Origin: Dyadobacter sp. MSC1_007
Lineage (GTDB): Bacteria > Bacteroidota > Bacteroidia > Cytophagales > Spirosomataceae
Direction: 5' to 3'
Assembly (NCBI RefSeq): GCF_023667495.1
Contig: NZ_JAMOZL010000001.1
Span: 124,001-188,000 of the forward strand
DNA length: 64,000 nt
A program made the translations under genes and the position numbers. The notes beneath the pieces were generated by a model that saw nothing but the letters and a program-made list of their open reading frames with translations, ran no database searches and was not told the origin of the DNA. Of the stretch, positions 36,114 through 45,644 are shown in pieces; the stretch's first letter is position 1, and each line of letters opens with the position of its first letter.

Positions 36114-38282
36114 TTACTTCTTCAAAGTGCCCCGGTACAGGGATGGCCAGTTGCCATATAGTTCGATTTCCGTCTCCATACCATCCGGAAGCCGCACTTT
36201 GAACTTACGGGTTGCCTGAGGCTGCTGAAATGAGTCGACGGCCAGTACGGCAATCTGATTTCCTTTCACGATAGAGGTAACAAAAGGTTGCTTTTTTTCG
36301 ATAGCAAGCAAGGCCTGTTCCTTTTTGGGTTCCTGCCATTGGCCGTCCAGCTGGAATGCCAGGTCCTGGTTTTTGCCTCCGGACAGGATATCCTCGATCT
36401 GTTTAGCCATCCAGTTGCCCAGCACATAATATTCGGTCGGGAAATCCCAGTAGGTCGCTGCTGTACCTCCGCTGGTATTTCTACCTACCTCCGTTTCGGG
36501 CGTCTTGCCGTCGGCCGGGTACCATTCGTAACCCCAGCCCCACATGTTTTTCGACAATTTGTACGCGTTCGGATTTTTGGCGCTCGGCCCGGCATCGTTC
36601 CATAGATAATAGCCGTCAAAGAGGGCCAAAGAAAACAGCGAGAAGCTCAATGCCTGGCTGGCTGGCATCATTTCAAGCTGATTCATGATCAACTCGCCTT
36701 TCGGATCGGTGAGCTGGTAGTTCCAGGGCACAATGGGATCCTTATAAAGCGGCATATACCGGTTCCAGCCATAGAAAATGAACTTGTTGTCCTTCTGGTA
36801 AGGAAGCAACTTGTTGATCCGCAATGAATGGATGGCCGAAAGTAGGACAAAGTTATTGGGGGAATTGCCTGCCTTGTCGACGCCGAACATCGGTTTAGGA
36901 TACACATCGATGGGCGTGGTATTGAATACTTCCCGAAAGCTGTCGCCGTTGGGTAATGGCTCGAAGTTGGGGTTATTGGCTTTGGGATCGGTGTAATCTT
37001 TATAAAAGTCCTTTGGATTGGCCCCGCCGACAGTATTAATATGTGGATTAGTATAAGCGCCGCCGCCCCAATAATCCATCAAATGCATTTGGGGATGGTT
37101 TTTTCTCACAACCCTCGAAAACCAGATTAGTCGCTGGATTACTTCTTTCGGATAATGCTGATTCCAGAACTCGTAATCATAGGCATACACACCGAAGCCG
37201 GGTACGCCTGCCAAAGCTTCCACCTGCTCTTTGCTGAGCTGTGCAAACCACTTTTCGTCTTTGTCGTTGAAAAAATTAGGAGTTGCCGTGTAATGTAAGC
37301 GCTCAGGCGGAAGGTCTTTTCCTGCATTCCAGAGATACTTGATGCCTCTTTTATAGTAATTTTCTGCCGGGACGTAGTTGTTAAGCCTGTATTGCATGAC
37401 GAGTTTACCAGCAATTGGCTCGAATTCGGGGAAGCGGGTGTCGAAATCAACATTGATGCCACGGGAAGGTGAAAACCATCCGGGAATATCTACTCGGGTC
37501 AGTGTCGTCGAAGGCTTTTCCTTTTGCAGACCGGCTATCCATATATTTTGCTGACGGACCGACCGGTTTCTGGCTGAATTCCACCAGTCATTATAAGGTG
37601 CGTCAATCCAGCGGGCGGTTACGGAATAGAGGTAGCCAGGTTTCACCTCGATACCATTTTCCAGTCCATTGACCGCAATACCGTCGATCATCACGACCTT
37701 TGTACGGCTGTCGTTATAGTTGGCGAAATCTTTTAGATAGATTTTGCCGTTTTTGTTAACTGGCCTAACATCCAGCCAGTTGTCTTTACTTCCCTGGCGT
37801 ATCCAGTCTTTTGCTTCGAGCACTTCGTTGGAAATAGCCGCGTCGAAGTCGAATGCAGCGGCGGTTTGGCAACCGGGCTGCCCGAGGCTGCTGAATTTAA
37901 TATGTGCCTCACCTCCATTCAGGTTTGTTTCCGGAAGCGTGAGCCAGGTGCCATACCGGTGAGGGACGGAATCAAAGGTTTGCTTTTTGCCGTTCTGGTC
38001 TATTTCGACACGGTATGGAGAAAGCCCACCAGCATTGGCAGCGAGTTCGAACTGCATTTCCTTTCCAATTTGCCGGTAACGACGCACAACCAGGTCGCAG
38101 GCATTGGAAGAAGAATCGATAGTCCGTGCGACGGGGAAGCCTGTGCTGACCTGAGCATATGATTTGTGACTGGTAGGGCCGAATCGGTTCCAGGCCCAAA
38201 GCCCGGAACCGACTGCGAAGACCAGGAATCCGCTGATCCAGATAAGTGATGTTTTTGACAAAAGCTTTTTTTTATGTACCAC
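36114..38282 (-). CDS. Large secreted protein of unknown function, possible glycosidase-like barrel
   Basis: 722 residues from GTG 38282, 11 nt after the upstream stop; an ATG at 38327 would overlap that gene by 35 nt. One N-terminal membrane segment (SLIWISGFLVFAVGSGLWAW) is followed by beta-rich domains to about residue 250, then an aromatic-rich central region with GVYAYDYEFWNQHYP and MHLMDYWGGGAY that looks like a TIM barrel with acidic residues at strand ends. I recognise no named family. A surface or periplasmic carbohydrate-active role is only a guess. Third gene of an operon with a barrel protein and a DUF4136 lipoprotein. Confidence 0.6.
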   Translation of the reverse strand: MVHKKKLLSKTSLIWISGFLVFAVGSGLWAWNRFGPTSHKSYAQVSTGFPVARTIDSSSNACDLVVRRYRQIGKEMQFELAANAGGLSPYRVEIDQNGKKQTFDSVPHRYGTWLTLPETNLNGGEAHIKFSSLGQPGCQTAAAFDFDAAISNEVLEAKDWIRQGSKDNWLDVRPVNKNGKIYLKDFANYNDSRTKVVMIDGIAVNGLENGIEVKPGYLYSVTARWIDAPYNDWWNSARNRSVRQQNIWIAGLQKEKPSTTLTRVDIPGWFSPSRGINVDFDTRFPEFEPIAGKLVMQYRLNNYVPAENYYKRGIKYLWNAGKDLPPERLHYTATPNFFNDKDEKWFAQLSKEQVEALAGVPGFGVYAYDYEFWNQHYPKEVIQRLIWFSRVVRKNHPQMHLMDYWGGGAYTNPHINTVGGANPKDFYKDYTDPKANNPNFEPLPNGDSFREVFNTTPIDVYPKPMFGVDKAGNSPNNFVLLSAIHSLRINKLLPYQKDNKFIFYGWNRYMPLYKDPIVPWNYQLTDPKGELIMNQLEMMPASQALSFSLFSLALFDGYYLWNDAGPSAKNPNAYKLSKNMWGWGYEWYPADGKTPETEVGRNTSGGTAATYWDFPTEYYVLGNWMAKQIEDILSGGKNQDLAFQLDGQWQEPKKEQALLAIEKKQPFVTSIVKGNQIAVLAVDSFQQPQATRKFKVRLPDGMETEIELYGNWPSLYRGTLKK

Positions 38283-38292
38283 GATTTGAAAA

Positions 38293-38952
38293 TTACCACC
38301 AGCGATAGAACAGACCGATAGAGCCATTCACAGAGGAAACGCCTTTCTCGATATATTCGTGCTTGAAGGAAGTCCCATCGTATTTGACCCGTACGTCGGC
38401 ACCGAATTTACCATCTTTTTTAAAGAGAAACTTCGATCCGAGGCCGATGCCGTATTTAGGCCTTACTTTTTGCTCCTGGCTGGCCAAACTTCCGTAATAT
38501 AAGGTATAATCCAGAATGCTCACACCCCCGCTCAGCTGAACGTAAGGTTGTACAGTGGATGTCCTGGGTAAAAAGTGGTAGTTACCAAAAAGCTCAACAG
38601 GATATTGCGATAACGTGCGCGTTTGTACCGCAGAGATCGCTCCTTCTTCCCCTTCATAAACCGCCCTGGGAATCCGTTTTTCGAAATAAGTAGAACCAAT
38701 TTCCCCACCGATCGAAAGCGGAGAGTTCCTCAAAACCCATTCAATGGAAAGTGAAAAATTTTGGAAAGACGATTTATCAATATAATTATCCTTGAAAGAC
38801 CCGAGCGGCACGGCACCCATAAAGCGGGCGGTAGCCAGATAATGCGTGTATCTTTCAAAAGGGGAAGCCAGGGTATAAAGCTTGGGTTTGTCCTGCGCGA
38901 ATGCAGGCGCGATACCGGCGAGAAATAGGGCGACAATGATTATTTTTTTCAT
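38293..38952 (-). CDS. Outer-membrane beta-barrel protein
   Basis: 219 residues with a signal peptide (1-20, ending APAFAQ) and alternating hydrophobic strands throughout, ending in aromatic residues (GLFYRWW), the usual last-strand signal for Bam-dependent insertion. Strands such as FGNYHFLPRTSTVQPYVQLS and RPKYGIGLGSKFLF fit an 8- to 10-strand barrel. No specific function can be read. 5 nt downstream of the DUF4136 gene. Confidence 0.8.
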   Translation of the reverse strand: MKKIIIVALFLAGIAPAFAQDKPKLYTLASPFERYTHYLATARFMGAVPLGSFKDNYIDKSSFQNFSLSIEWVLRNSPLSIGGEIGSTYFEKRIPRAVYEGEEGAISAVQTRTLSQYPVELFGNYHFLPRTSTVQPYVQLSGGVSILDYTLYYGSLASQEQKVRPKYGIGLGSKFLFKKDGKFGADVRVKYDGTSFKHEYIEKGVSSVNGSIGLFYRWW

Positions 38953-38957
38953 TTCAA

Positions 38958-39566
38958 TTATTTGATTTTCAGGTAACCGGATTGGCCGAAGATGGAATCC
39001 GCCATTTTGTCGATGAGGTTAAGGTCTCCGATGCCCGAGCCGCGGATCTGCGCATCCCAGAGCACATCGAAAGTTTTGCCGGTAGGCGAGGTCTTCGGAT
39101 TCTTGAAATCCAGCATGGAAATCAACCACGAACTTTCGCTGGTTTCATAGTAGGAGTAATAGCTGGGATAACCAAATCCGCCACCCCAGTAGCCGCCGTA
39201 GTAGGAAGAGATGGGCTGGGAGTAAACATTCAGATAAGTGTTTGTGACCCAGGTTACATTGATACCGACATCAGGCTTCTTATCCGGTCGCACGTAGGTG
39301 TAGCCAAGACTTTCCATATTGGTCGTAATGCGTTCGATAATGGCTTTATCGATGTCATCCAGGGATGTGCCGGTACGGTTGTTCTCTACAATAAGCACCG
39401 AATCGACGATGCTGAACGTTTTGTACTGACTGAAATTGGCCGATTTATCGTGGTTTGTAATGTATACCAACGATTCCTCGTTAGAAAGGTCACTGATCGG
39501 GTCCTTCGAGCAGGACAGCAGGCCGAGGGTGGCCACCAGTAACAATAATGAAGCTTTTTGGAACAT
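38958..39566 (-). CDS. DUF4136 family lipoprotein
   Basis: 202 residues. A lipobox (LGLLSC, Cys19) marks a lipoprotein. The mature part fits DUF4136: FSQYKTFSIVD near the start, TTNMESLGYTYVRPDKKPDV in the middle and the C-terminal DVLWDAQIRGSGIGD. A Gly/Tyr-rich loop (SSYYGGYWGGGFGYPSYYSY) lies between. The domain is common in Bacteroidota envelopes with unknown function. First gene of the three-gene minus-strand operon ending at 36114. Confidence 0.85.
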   Translation of the reverse strand: MFQKASLLLLVATLGLLSCSKDPISDLSNEESLVYITNHDKSANFSQYKTFSIVDSVLIVENNRTGTSLDDIDKAIIERITTNMESLGYTYVRPDKKPDVGINVTWVTNTYLNVYSQPISSYYGGYWGGGFGYPSYYSYYETSESSWLISMLDFKNPKTSPTGKTFDVLWDAQIRGSGIGDLNLIDKMADSIFGQSGYLKIK

Positions 39567-39887
39567 TTGAGTTGTATTTTAAAATTTGCTAAATAAACGA
39601 AAATTGATTTTGAACATTTTATCATACCCTGTTCGTGGTTCAATTTTTTCGTCCGGAATAAAATCCTGTGAAGAAGACTTTGCGAGTAGCGGATTAGTTG
39701 TAAACTTCCTTTAAATTGTAAATGCGGACCCAACCGGCCAGGCACTCACCGGTATCCAACGATTTGACATTCACAGGATTTTTGAAAGAGTATGGTTTTT
39801 CAAAAATTGACTCTTTAAGAATGAGAACGTTTTTAAGTAATCTTTGATGCTATTCGACGTAAATTTGCGGCTGTTTAATTAAAAGAT
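39567..39887. other. Intergenic region between divergent genes
   Basis: 321 nt separate the DUF4136 operon from the DinB-family gene. TAAATTTG at 39860-39867 matches the -7 element TAnnTTTG and lies 21 nt before the 39888 ATG; no -33 TTG at the right distance is visible. No small ORF or RNA gene was recognised. Confidence 0.4.
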
Positions 39888-40448
39888 ATGGAGACAAAAG
39901 AAGAATTATTAAGAATAATAGATGTACTCAACGACACCTACGAAAGCGAGGAAGCATGGTATGGGCCGTCGGTTGTTGAAGCTTTAAGGGACGTAACGCC
40001 AAAAATGGCGGAAGCGAGGCTCAGCACGAACACCCACTCGATCGCCGAGATCGTTTACCACATGACTACCTGGCGCATTTTCGCCGTGCGCAAATTGCAG
40101 GGCGATGCCGAATTTGATATCAAGACGCAGGATAAGGACTGGAAGAAGTTCCCGGTTGTAGATGAGTTTGAATGGGAGGCGATCCAGATGGAGCTCAGCC
40201 TTTCCCAGGAAGAGCTGGTATCGGAGCTTGAAAAAATTGCCGATGACAGCTTCCTGGAAGAGTTTGTGCCGGGCCGCGACTACTCCTATTATACATTGAT
40301 CCACGGCGTGATCCAGCACGATGTGTACCATGCCGGACAGATAGGACTCATTAAAAAAGCAGTGAAGGGAATGCGGCTGGAAGAGGACGACGATTATGGC
40401 GCTTTCGACGATCGTGCAGATTTCGACAATTCGGCAGATTATTACTGA
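39888..40448 (+). CDS. DinB family protein
   Basis: 186 residues, predicted four-helix bundle. Three His residues expected as metal ligands are visible: HMTTW (after EIVY), and the two in IQHDVYHAGQI. The family includes thiol-dependent S-transferases (bacillithiol, mycothiol) and damage-inducible proteins of unknown role; which applies here cannot be said. The acidic tail (EEDDDYGAFDDRADFDNSAD) is unusual for the family. A terminator follows at 40575. Confidence 0.87.
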   Translation: METKEELLRIIDVLNDTYESEEAWYGPSVVEALRDVTPKMAEARLSTNTHSIAEIVYHMTTWRIFAVRKLQGDAEFDIKTQDKDWKKFPVVDEFEWEAIQMELSLSQEELVSELEKIADDSFLEEFVPGRDYSYYTLIHGVIQHDVYHAGQIGLIKKAVKGMRLEEDDDYGAFDDRADFDNSADYY

Positions 40449-40574
40449 TGCTTGTATGAAATTTTGTGGACTTGTAGAAATACCTATTGTTTATAACATA
40501 ATTTTTCTATTTTGCATAATAATAGAACGTTGTATGTTGAGAAATGCCGGCGTTCTAATGGTGTGGATATAGAC

Positions 40575-40610
40575 AAAAAGGCTGTCCGATATTTCGGGCA
40601 GCCTTTTTTT
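40575..40610 (+). terminator. Rho-independent terminator after the DinB gene
   Basis: AAAAAGGCTGTCCGA, loop TATT, TCGGGCAGCCTTTTTTT: a 15-bp stem with one G-U pair followed by a T run. Confidence 0.85.
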
Positions 40611-40660
40611 AAGCAAAATTCTGTGCAACATTTGGCACTTTAAACCCCTTGCTCATTCCT

Positions 40661-41338
40661 ATGAAAATACTTATCGTTGAAGACGAACCCAAGCTGGCCG
40701 GCTTCCTGAAAAGAGGCCTCGAAGAACAGTCATGGGAAGTCGAGCTGGCTTATGATGGACAGGTTGGTAAAAAAATCGCGTCCAACTACCGTTTCGATGT
40801 GATCATCCTGGACGTGAACCTGCCGCTGCTCAATGGATATGACCTCGCCAGGCAGCTCCGAAATGACGGTCTTTCAACTCCAATCCTCTTTCTAACTGCC
40901 CTCGGAACCATCGACGACAAGCTCGACGGTTTTGAAGCCGGTGGCGATGATTATCTCGTAAAACCATTTGAATTCAGGGAGCTGATCGCTCGGATTAAAG
41001 TGCTTTCGCAGCGCAATAGTGCACGCGAACAGTCCAGCCAGGTACTTTCATTGGCAGATCTGGAACTGAACCTCGACGAAAAAGTAGCACGCCGTGCCGG
41101 AAACCGGATCGACCTGACGGCAAAAGAATTTGCATTGCTCGAATACCTCATGCGCAACCGCGGACGTGTAGTGTCACGCGTGGATATTGCCGAGCAGGTC
41201 TGGGACATTCGTTTTGATACCGGAACCAATGTTATCGACGTCTATATTAACTTTTTAAGAAAGAAAGTAGACAAAGATTACCCTACCAAACTAATCCATA
41301 CCGTTGTGGGCATGGGCTACATTTTTAAGGAGGAATGA
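40661..41338 (+). CDS. OmpR-family response regulator
   Basis: 225 residues from ATG 40661; an in-frame TTG at 40649 is less likely. The receiver domain has the acidic pair E7/D8, phospho-acceptor D51 (FDVIILDVNLP) and the switch-Lys motif DYLVKPFEF. The C-terminal winged helix (about 127-222, ending DKDYPTKLIHTVVGMGYIF) binds DNA. Its stop overlaps the kinase start by 4 nt, so the pair forms one two-component system. The closest general resemblance is to CusR/CzcR-type metal regulators. Confidence 0.93.
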   Translation: MKILIVEDEPKLAGFLKRGLEEQSWEVELAYDGQVGKKIASNYRFDVIILDVNLPLLNGYDLARQLRNDGLSTPILFLTALGTIDDKLDGFEAGGDDYLVKPFEFRELIARIKVLSQRNSAREQSSQVLSLADLELNLDEKVARRAGNRIDLTAKEFALLEYLMRNRGRVVSRVDIAEQVWDIRFDTGTNVIDVYINFLRKKVDKDYPTKLIHTVVGMGYIFKEE

Positions 41339-42705
41339 ATATCAAGTCCCGCCTGACTTTGCTTTTTACATTGCTGGTGGGATCCATCATGGCCCTTTTT
41401 TGCCTTTCCATTTACTTTTTCTACGACCAGTACCGCGAAAAGCAGTTCTACTCCTTTCTGAACGAACGGGGGCAAACGGTCGCGCAGATTGTGGAAGCGA
41501 GTAACGGGATCAGTAAGGCTGATATTGAAAAAATTGAAAAGGAAAACAAAACTATCCTGCTCGACGAGGAGATCACCATTTACGATGGCTCCGATTCGGT
41601 CATATTTCTGAGTGGAAAAGAAGGTTTCCAACTTACCAAAGCGACGCTGGCAGAAGCGCGTGGCGGCAAGGAAATCCATACTAAATACAAAAAACGGGAG
41701 GTGATCATTATTCGCCACATTCTTCAGGACCATCGCAAACCCTGGGTGGTGGCGGTGATAGCGGATGACTTTCTCGGAATGAACCAACTGAACCGGCTCC
41801 GCGAGATCCTGGTGATAGGCTGGCTGTTGTCGCTGGTGCTGGTAGGAGTAGCGGGATGGCAGTTTTCGAACGATGCGATCAAACCGGTGTCGGACATTAT
41901 CGACCAGGTGAATAATATTTCGGCAGGTAACCTGCACGAGAAAGTGACCGTAGGCCGTGAAAAGGACGAACTCGCATTGCTTGCGGAAACGTTCAACCAA
42001 ATGCTGGCGCGACTGGAAATCGCATTTGTAGCACAGAAGAACTTTGTTTCGCATGCCTCGCACGAGCTCCGCACGCCGCTGGCGCTGATCATGAGTGAAG
42101 CGGAACTGGGCTTGATGAAGGAGCGGACTACCGCAGAATATCAGGATGCCCTCAAAGGAATATGGGCCGAAGCGCGGGAAATGAACGAGCTGGTAAGTCG
42201 GCTGCTCGAACTGGCGCGAACGGAGGAAAACGCATTCAAAGTGACATTCTCGAAAATCCGGGTGGATGAAGTTTTGTGGCAGGCAAAAGCATCCATCCAG
42301 CAAAAACACCCCGGTTACCAGGTCCATATCCATTATGACAAAGTGCCGGAGGACGAGGAACAGCTGAAACGCTACGGCGACGAGAGCCTGTTGCGGACTG
42401 CATTTATGAACCTTATGGACAATGCATGCAAATATTCCGACAATACGACCTGCAATGTCTTTCTCGAGATCAAAAACAACCTGATCACCATTTACTTCCG
42501 GGATATGGGAATCGGCATTCCGCGCGATGAACTTCCTTACATTTTCGACACCTTTTACCGGAGCGCGACTACGATCAGCAAAGCAGGGTACGGGATCGGC
42601 CTTGCCCTGACGAAGCGGATCATTAACATGCAGGGTGCCACCATTGAAGTAGAGTCGGCATTGGGTTCCGGTACAACCTTTATCCTCAAATTCCCACCTT
42701 TTTAA
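41335..42705 (+). CDS. Sensor histidine kinase
   Basis: 456 residues. Membrane helices near 8-30 and 157-177 flank a small periplasmic sensor domain. Then a HAMP linker, the HisKA dimerisation helix with phospho-acceptor H243 (SHASHELRTPLA) and the HATPase domain: N-box NLMDNACKYSDN, G1 DMGIGIPRDE, F-box YIFDTFYR, G2 GYGIGLALTK. It phosphorylates the regulator encoded just upstream. The signal is unknown. Confidence 0.93.
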   Translation: MNIKSRLTLLFTLLVGSIMALFCLSIYFFYDQYREKQFYSFLNERGQTVAQIVEASNGISKADIEKIEKENKTILLDEEITIYDGSDSVIFLSGKEGFQLTKATLAEARGGKEIHTKYKKREVIIIRHILQDHRKPWVVAVIADDFLGMNQLNRLREILVIGWLLSLVLVGVAGWQFSNDAIKPVSDIIDQVNNISAGNLHEKVTVGREKDELALLAETFNQMLARLEIAFVAQKNFVSHASHELRTPLALIMSEAELGLMKERTTAEYQDALKGIWAEAREMNELVSRLLELARTEENAFKVTFSKIRVDEVLWQAKASIQQKHPGYQVHIHYDKVPEDEEQLKRYGDESLLRTAFMNLMDNACKYSDNTTCNVFLEIKNNLITIYFRDMGIGIPRDELPYIFDTFYRSATTISKAGYGIGLALTKRIINMQGATIEVESALGSGTTFILKFPPF

Positions 42706-42881
42706 TTGCCTTTTAATTCTGCATTAATGCCCGTTTAACGACGCCTGGCCTCTTTTGTAGCATCAATCAAACGCCTTGATTTGTAGGGTGCTATCAAGCA
42801 TTCCTATTGGATTTTCCCCACAGTTTTAGTGTCGACAAATGACAGGGAGTTGATGGTGCAATTCAGGCCAGATATCGGATT

Positions 42882-44495
42882 ATGAAAGCAGCGAGATGGA
42901 AGCCTGCCACGGGTTTCAAAGGGTTTACGGAAAACTGGAAGGATGATTTGATGTCCGGTTTCCTGGTATCCCTCATCGCATTGCCGCTTAGCCTGGGGAT
43001 CGCAGGCGCGAGTAATTTTCCGCCGATGATGGGTGTCATGACGGCAATCGTAGGTGGTGTGCTGGCTTCTTTCCTGACGAATTCGGAATTGACGATCAAA
43101 GGTCCGGCGGCGGGATTGATCGTAGTCGTGGCAAGTGCCGTAAATGAGCTTGGCAGAGGTGATATGGTTCGCGGGTGGCACCTTACCTTGGGAGCCATTG
43201 TGTTAGCCGGTGTAATCCAGGTTGTGACGGGGCTGCTCAAATTGCCCAGATTTGCCGACTTTTTCCCGCTTTCGGTCATTCATGGGATGCTGGCGGCGAT
43301 CGGGATCATCATTATGTCGAAGCAGATACACCTCGCGGTGGGGATTGCGCCTTCGGAACTGAATGGGAAAGGGCCGCTGGAATTGCTTGAAATGGTCCCG
43401 CACAGCATTATGCACATGGAATACCATATTGCGATCATCGGTTTGGTAGGTTTGATGATCATGTTCGGGTGGAAATTCCTTTCTTTTTCCTTCCTGAAAA
43501 AAATACCACCAGCTTTTGTCGCGTTGGTACTCGCCATTTTGCTCGGCCAGTTTTTTCACCTGTCCGAACCGCTGTATGACGATTTCAAACCGCTAATCAA
43601 TCCCGGCAACTTTTCATTGGGTTATCACCTCGATTTTAGTGGCATATCTGGCGACCTGCTGCCTGTTTTTATCAAATATATCGTGATGTTGGCCATAATA
43701 GGAAGCCTGGAATCGCTGATGACGGTAAAGGCATTTGATTTACTGGACCCTTACAAACGTAAATCAGACCTGAGTCGGGACGTTACTGCGGTGGGCGTGG
43801 GCAATGTTGTGGCTGGCATTTTGGGCGGCTTGCCAATGATCTCGGAGGTTGCGCGGAGTTCGGCTAATATGGGCAATGGAGCTAAAACGCGCTGGGCCAA
43901 CTTTTTCCATGGTGTGTTTCTGCTGATTCTGGTGTCGCTTTTGGCACCCGTTATGAAAATGGTACCAGTGGCGGTCCTGGCAGCAATGCTGATTTTCGTC
44001 GGTTTCCGTCTGGCGTCGCCGTCAGAGTTCACGCATATTTACCACATTGGAAAAGAACAACTCGTGATTTTCCTGGTGACAATCGTTGCCGCCATTAGCA
44101 TCGACTTATTGGTTGGAATCGCTTGTGGTATCGTCACAAAAGTGATTATTCAACTGCTATATGGTGTAAAACCATCTGAAATCTTCAATCCTAAGGTCGA
44201 AGTAAAGGTGGATAAAGAAATATACTTCATCAACGTCCGACATGCGGCTGTTTTTACAAATTACCTCGGCTTGAAAAGTAAGCTCGAAAACATTCCGCAG
44301 GGACAAGTCGTGCAGATCGATTTTTCAAATGCTCCTTATGTGGACCACACGGTAATGGAGAATCTGACAAGATTTAAAGAAGACTATGAGGAGGCCGGAG
44401 GGCAAATGGAGCTGATCGGGTTCGGATACCATTTGTCATTATCGGACCACCCGCTGGCAGCCAGAAAAAATCAAAGGCAAACTGTATTGAGTTAA
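42882..44495 (+). CDS. SulP family anion transporter
   Basis: 537 residues with about 11-12 membrane segments and a C-terminal cytoplasmic STAS domain (about 440-525, VVQIDFSNAPYVDHTVMENL). SulP motifs include the first-helix region DLMSGFLVSLIALPLSLGIA. Bacterial members carry bicarbonate, sulfate or C4-dicarboxylates; no carbonic anhydrase gene is adjacent, so the substrate stays open. A strong terminator overlaps the intergenic space after its stop. Confidence 0.92.
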   Translation: MKAARWKPATGFKGFTENWKDDLMSGFLVSLIALPLSLGIAGASNFPPMMGVMTAIVGGVLASFLTNSELTIKGPAAGLIVVVASAVNELGRGDMVRGWHLTLGAIVLAGVIQVVTGLLKLPRFADFFPLSVIHGMLAAIGIIIMSKQIHLAVGIAPSELNGKGPLELLEMVPHSIMHMEYHIAIIGLVGLMIMFGWKFLSFSFLKKIPPAFVALVLAILLGQFFHLSEPLYDDFKPLINPGNFSLGYHLDFSGISGDLLPVFIKYIVMLAIIGSLESLMTVKAFDLLDPYKRKSDLSRDVTAVGVGNVVAGILGGLPMISEVARSSANMGNGAKTRWANFFHGVFLLILVSLLAPVMKMVPVAVLAAMLIFVGFRLASPSEFTHIYHIGKEQLVIFLVTIVAAISIDLLVGIACGIVTKVIIQLLYGVKPSEIFNPKVEVKVDKEIYFINVRHAAVFTNYLGLKSKLENIPQGQVVQIDFSNAPYVDHTVMENLTRFKEDYEEAGGQMELIGFGYHLSLSDHPLAARKNQRQTVLS

Positions 44496-44524
44496 ATTGA
44501 GTTAGGTGAGTAGTAAGGAGAGAC

Positions 44525-44559
44525 TGGCCTCTGGATTTTCCGGAGGCCAATTTGTTTTT
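44525..44559 (+). terminator. Rho-independent terminator after the SulP gene
   Basis: TGGCCTCTGG, a 5-nt loop, CCGGAGGCCA (one G-U pair), then ATTTGTTTTT. It lies between the SulP stop and the stop codon of the convergent MscS gene. Confidence 0.85.
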
Positions 44560-45638
44560 CAAGACTCCGGTTCGGGCATTTTAAAAGGCGGGAAATCCTT
44601 GCTTTCAATGCGGGTAGAAGGTAATGCTTCGGGATACTCTTTTGTAATGAATTCGATCATCTTTTCCCGGACAATGCATCTCAGGTCAAACGTTTCGGCA
44701 GAGTTCCGGGCGGACATCAACGCGCGGACGACCATCATCTGCCCCTGCGTGTCAGTAACCTGCAAAGCCCACGAGCGACCGTCCCACAGCGGGCTTTGGT
44801 CCAGTATTTCTTTTAGTTTTTCCCTCAGGCGCGGCACGGGCGCGTGGTAGTTCAGCTGAAAGAACGCGGAACCGATCAATGCGCTTTCATTTCTGGTCCA
44901 GTTCTGAAAAGGTGTTTCGATGAAATAGGTAATGGGCAGGACGATCCTCCGTAAATCCCAGATATTGACTACAACATAGGTCAGGTTGATTTCTTCAATG
45001 CGGCCCCATTCGCCTTCCACAATCACCACATCATCGATCTTAATAGGTTGGGTAAATGCGATCTGAATGCCCGCCATCAGGTTCGCAAGTGACTTTTGCG
45101 CCGCAAAACCGATGATCACACTGGCAATACCCGCCGAAGTAAGGATCCCGACGCCATATTGTCTGACGCTTTCAAAACTAAGCAGCAAAATAGACACGCC
45201 GATCGTGACGACCATGATCACCACAATGCGCTTCACGAATTTGATCTTGGTAAAAAGGCGCCTCGCCTGGTTGTTGTCCGGAGAATTGAAATCCAGCTTA
45301 TCGATCAGGATTTTTTCGATGACGATTACCACCCGCGCCATCAGCCAGGTAGTGACAGCGATCAATGCTGTTTTGCTTAATGCAAATACCCAATCATATT
45401 CCGGATTGGAATAAGAATAGGTTTTGGCAGCCGCTGTGATCAACATCAGCGGGATGAAGAAATGCAGAACGTTTGTCAGGCTTTCGCGGATGGCCCTTAC
45501 TGCCCGCCAATCCTTCCGGGAAGCCGTCACTTTAATGAGACTAACAATAATAAGGCTGATGACAAGGCCTGCAACGCCGGTCAGTAAGAGAAGCAGCCAG
45601 GGGGAATTGCGGTAATTAATTAGGTCGAACAAATTCAT
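44559..45638 (-). CDS. MscS-family mechanosensitive ion channel
   Basis: 359 residues with four membrane helices; the pore helix region is GVGILTSAGIASVIIGFAAQKSLANLMAG, followed by the beta domain IDDVVIVEGEWGRIEEINLT. The longer N-terminus resembles YbdG/YnaI-type channels more than E. coli MscS. It releases solutes under osmotic downshift. Starts 6 nt after the DUF1460 gene, so both are probably co-transcribed. Confidence 0.92.
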   Translation of the reverse strand: MNLFDLINYRNSPWLLLLLTGVAGLVISLIIVSLIKVTASRKDWRAVRAIRESLTNVLHFFIPLMLITAAAKTYSYSNPEYDWVFALSKTALIAVTTWLMARVVIVIEKILIDKLDFNSPDNNQARRLFTKIKFVKRIVVIMVVTIGVSILLLSFESVRQYGVGILTSAGIASVIIGFAAQKSLANLMAGIQIAFTQPIKIDDVVIVEGEWGRIEEINLTYVVVNIWDLRRIVLPITYFIETPFQNWTRNESALIGSAFFQLNYHAPVPRLREKLKEILDQSPLWDGRSWALQVTDTQGQMMVVRALMSARNSAETFDLRCIVREKMIEFITKEYPEALPSTRIESKDFPPFKMPEPES

Positions 45639-45644
45639 TCATTT

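Noticed and set aside
40631..40655. TGGCAC followed by TTGC upstream of the OmpR-type regulator, looking like a sigma-54 promoter
   Set aside because: The gap between the two elements is 10 nt instead of 5, so the -24/-12 spacing is wrong.
42760..42800. AATCAA/TTGATT hairpin as a terminator after the histidine kinase
   Set aside because: The stem has only six weak pairs and is not followed by a T run.
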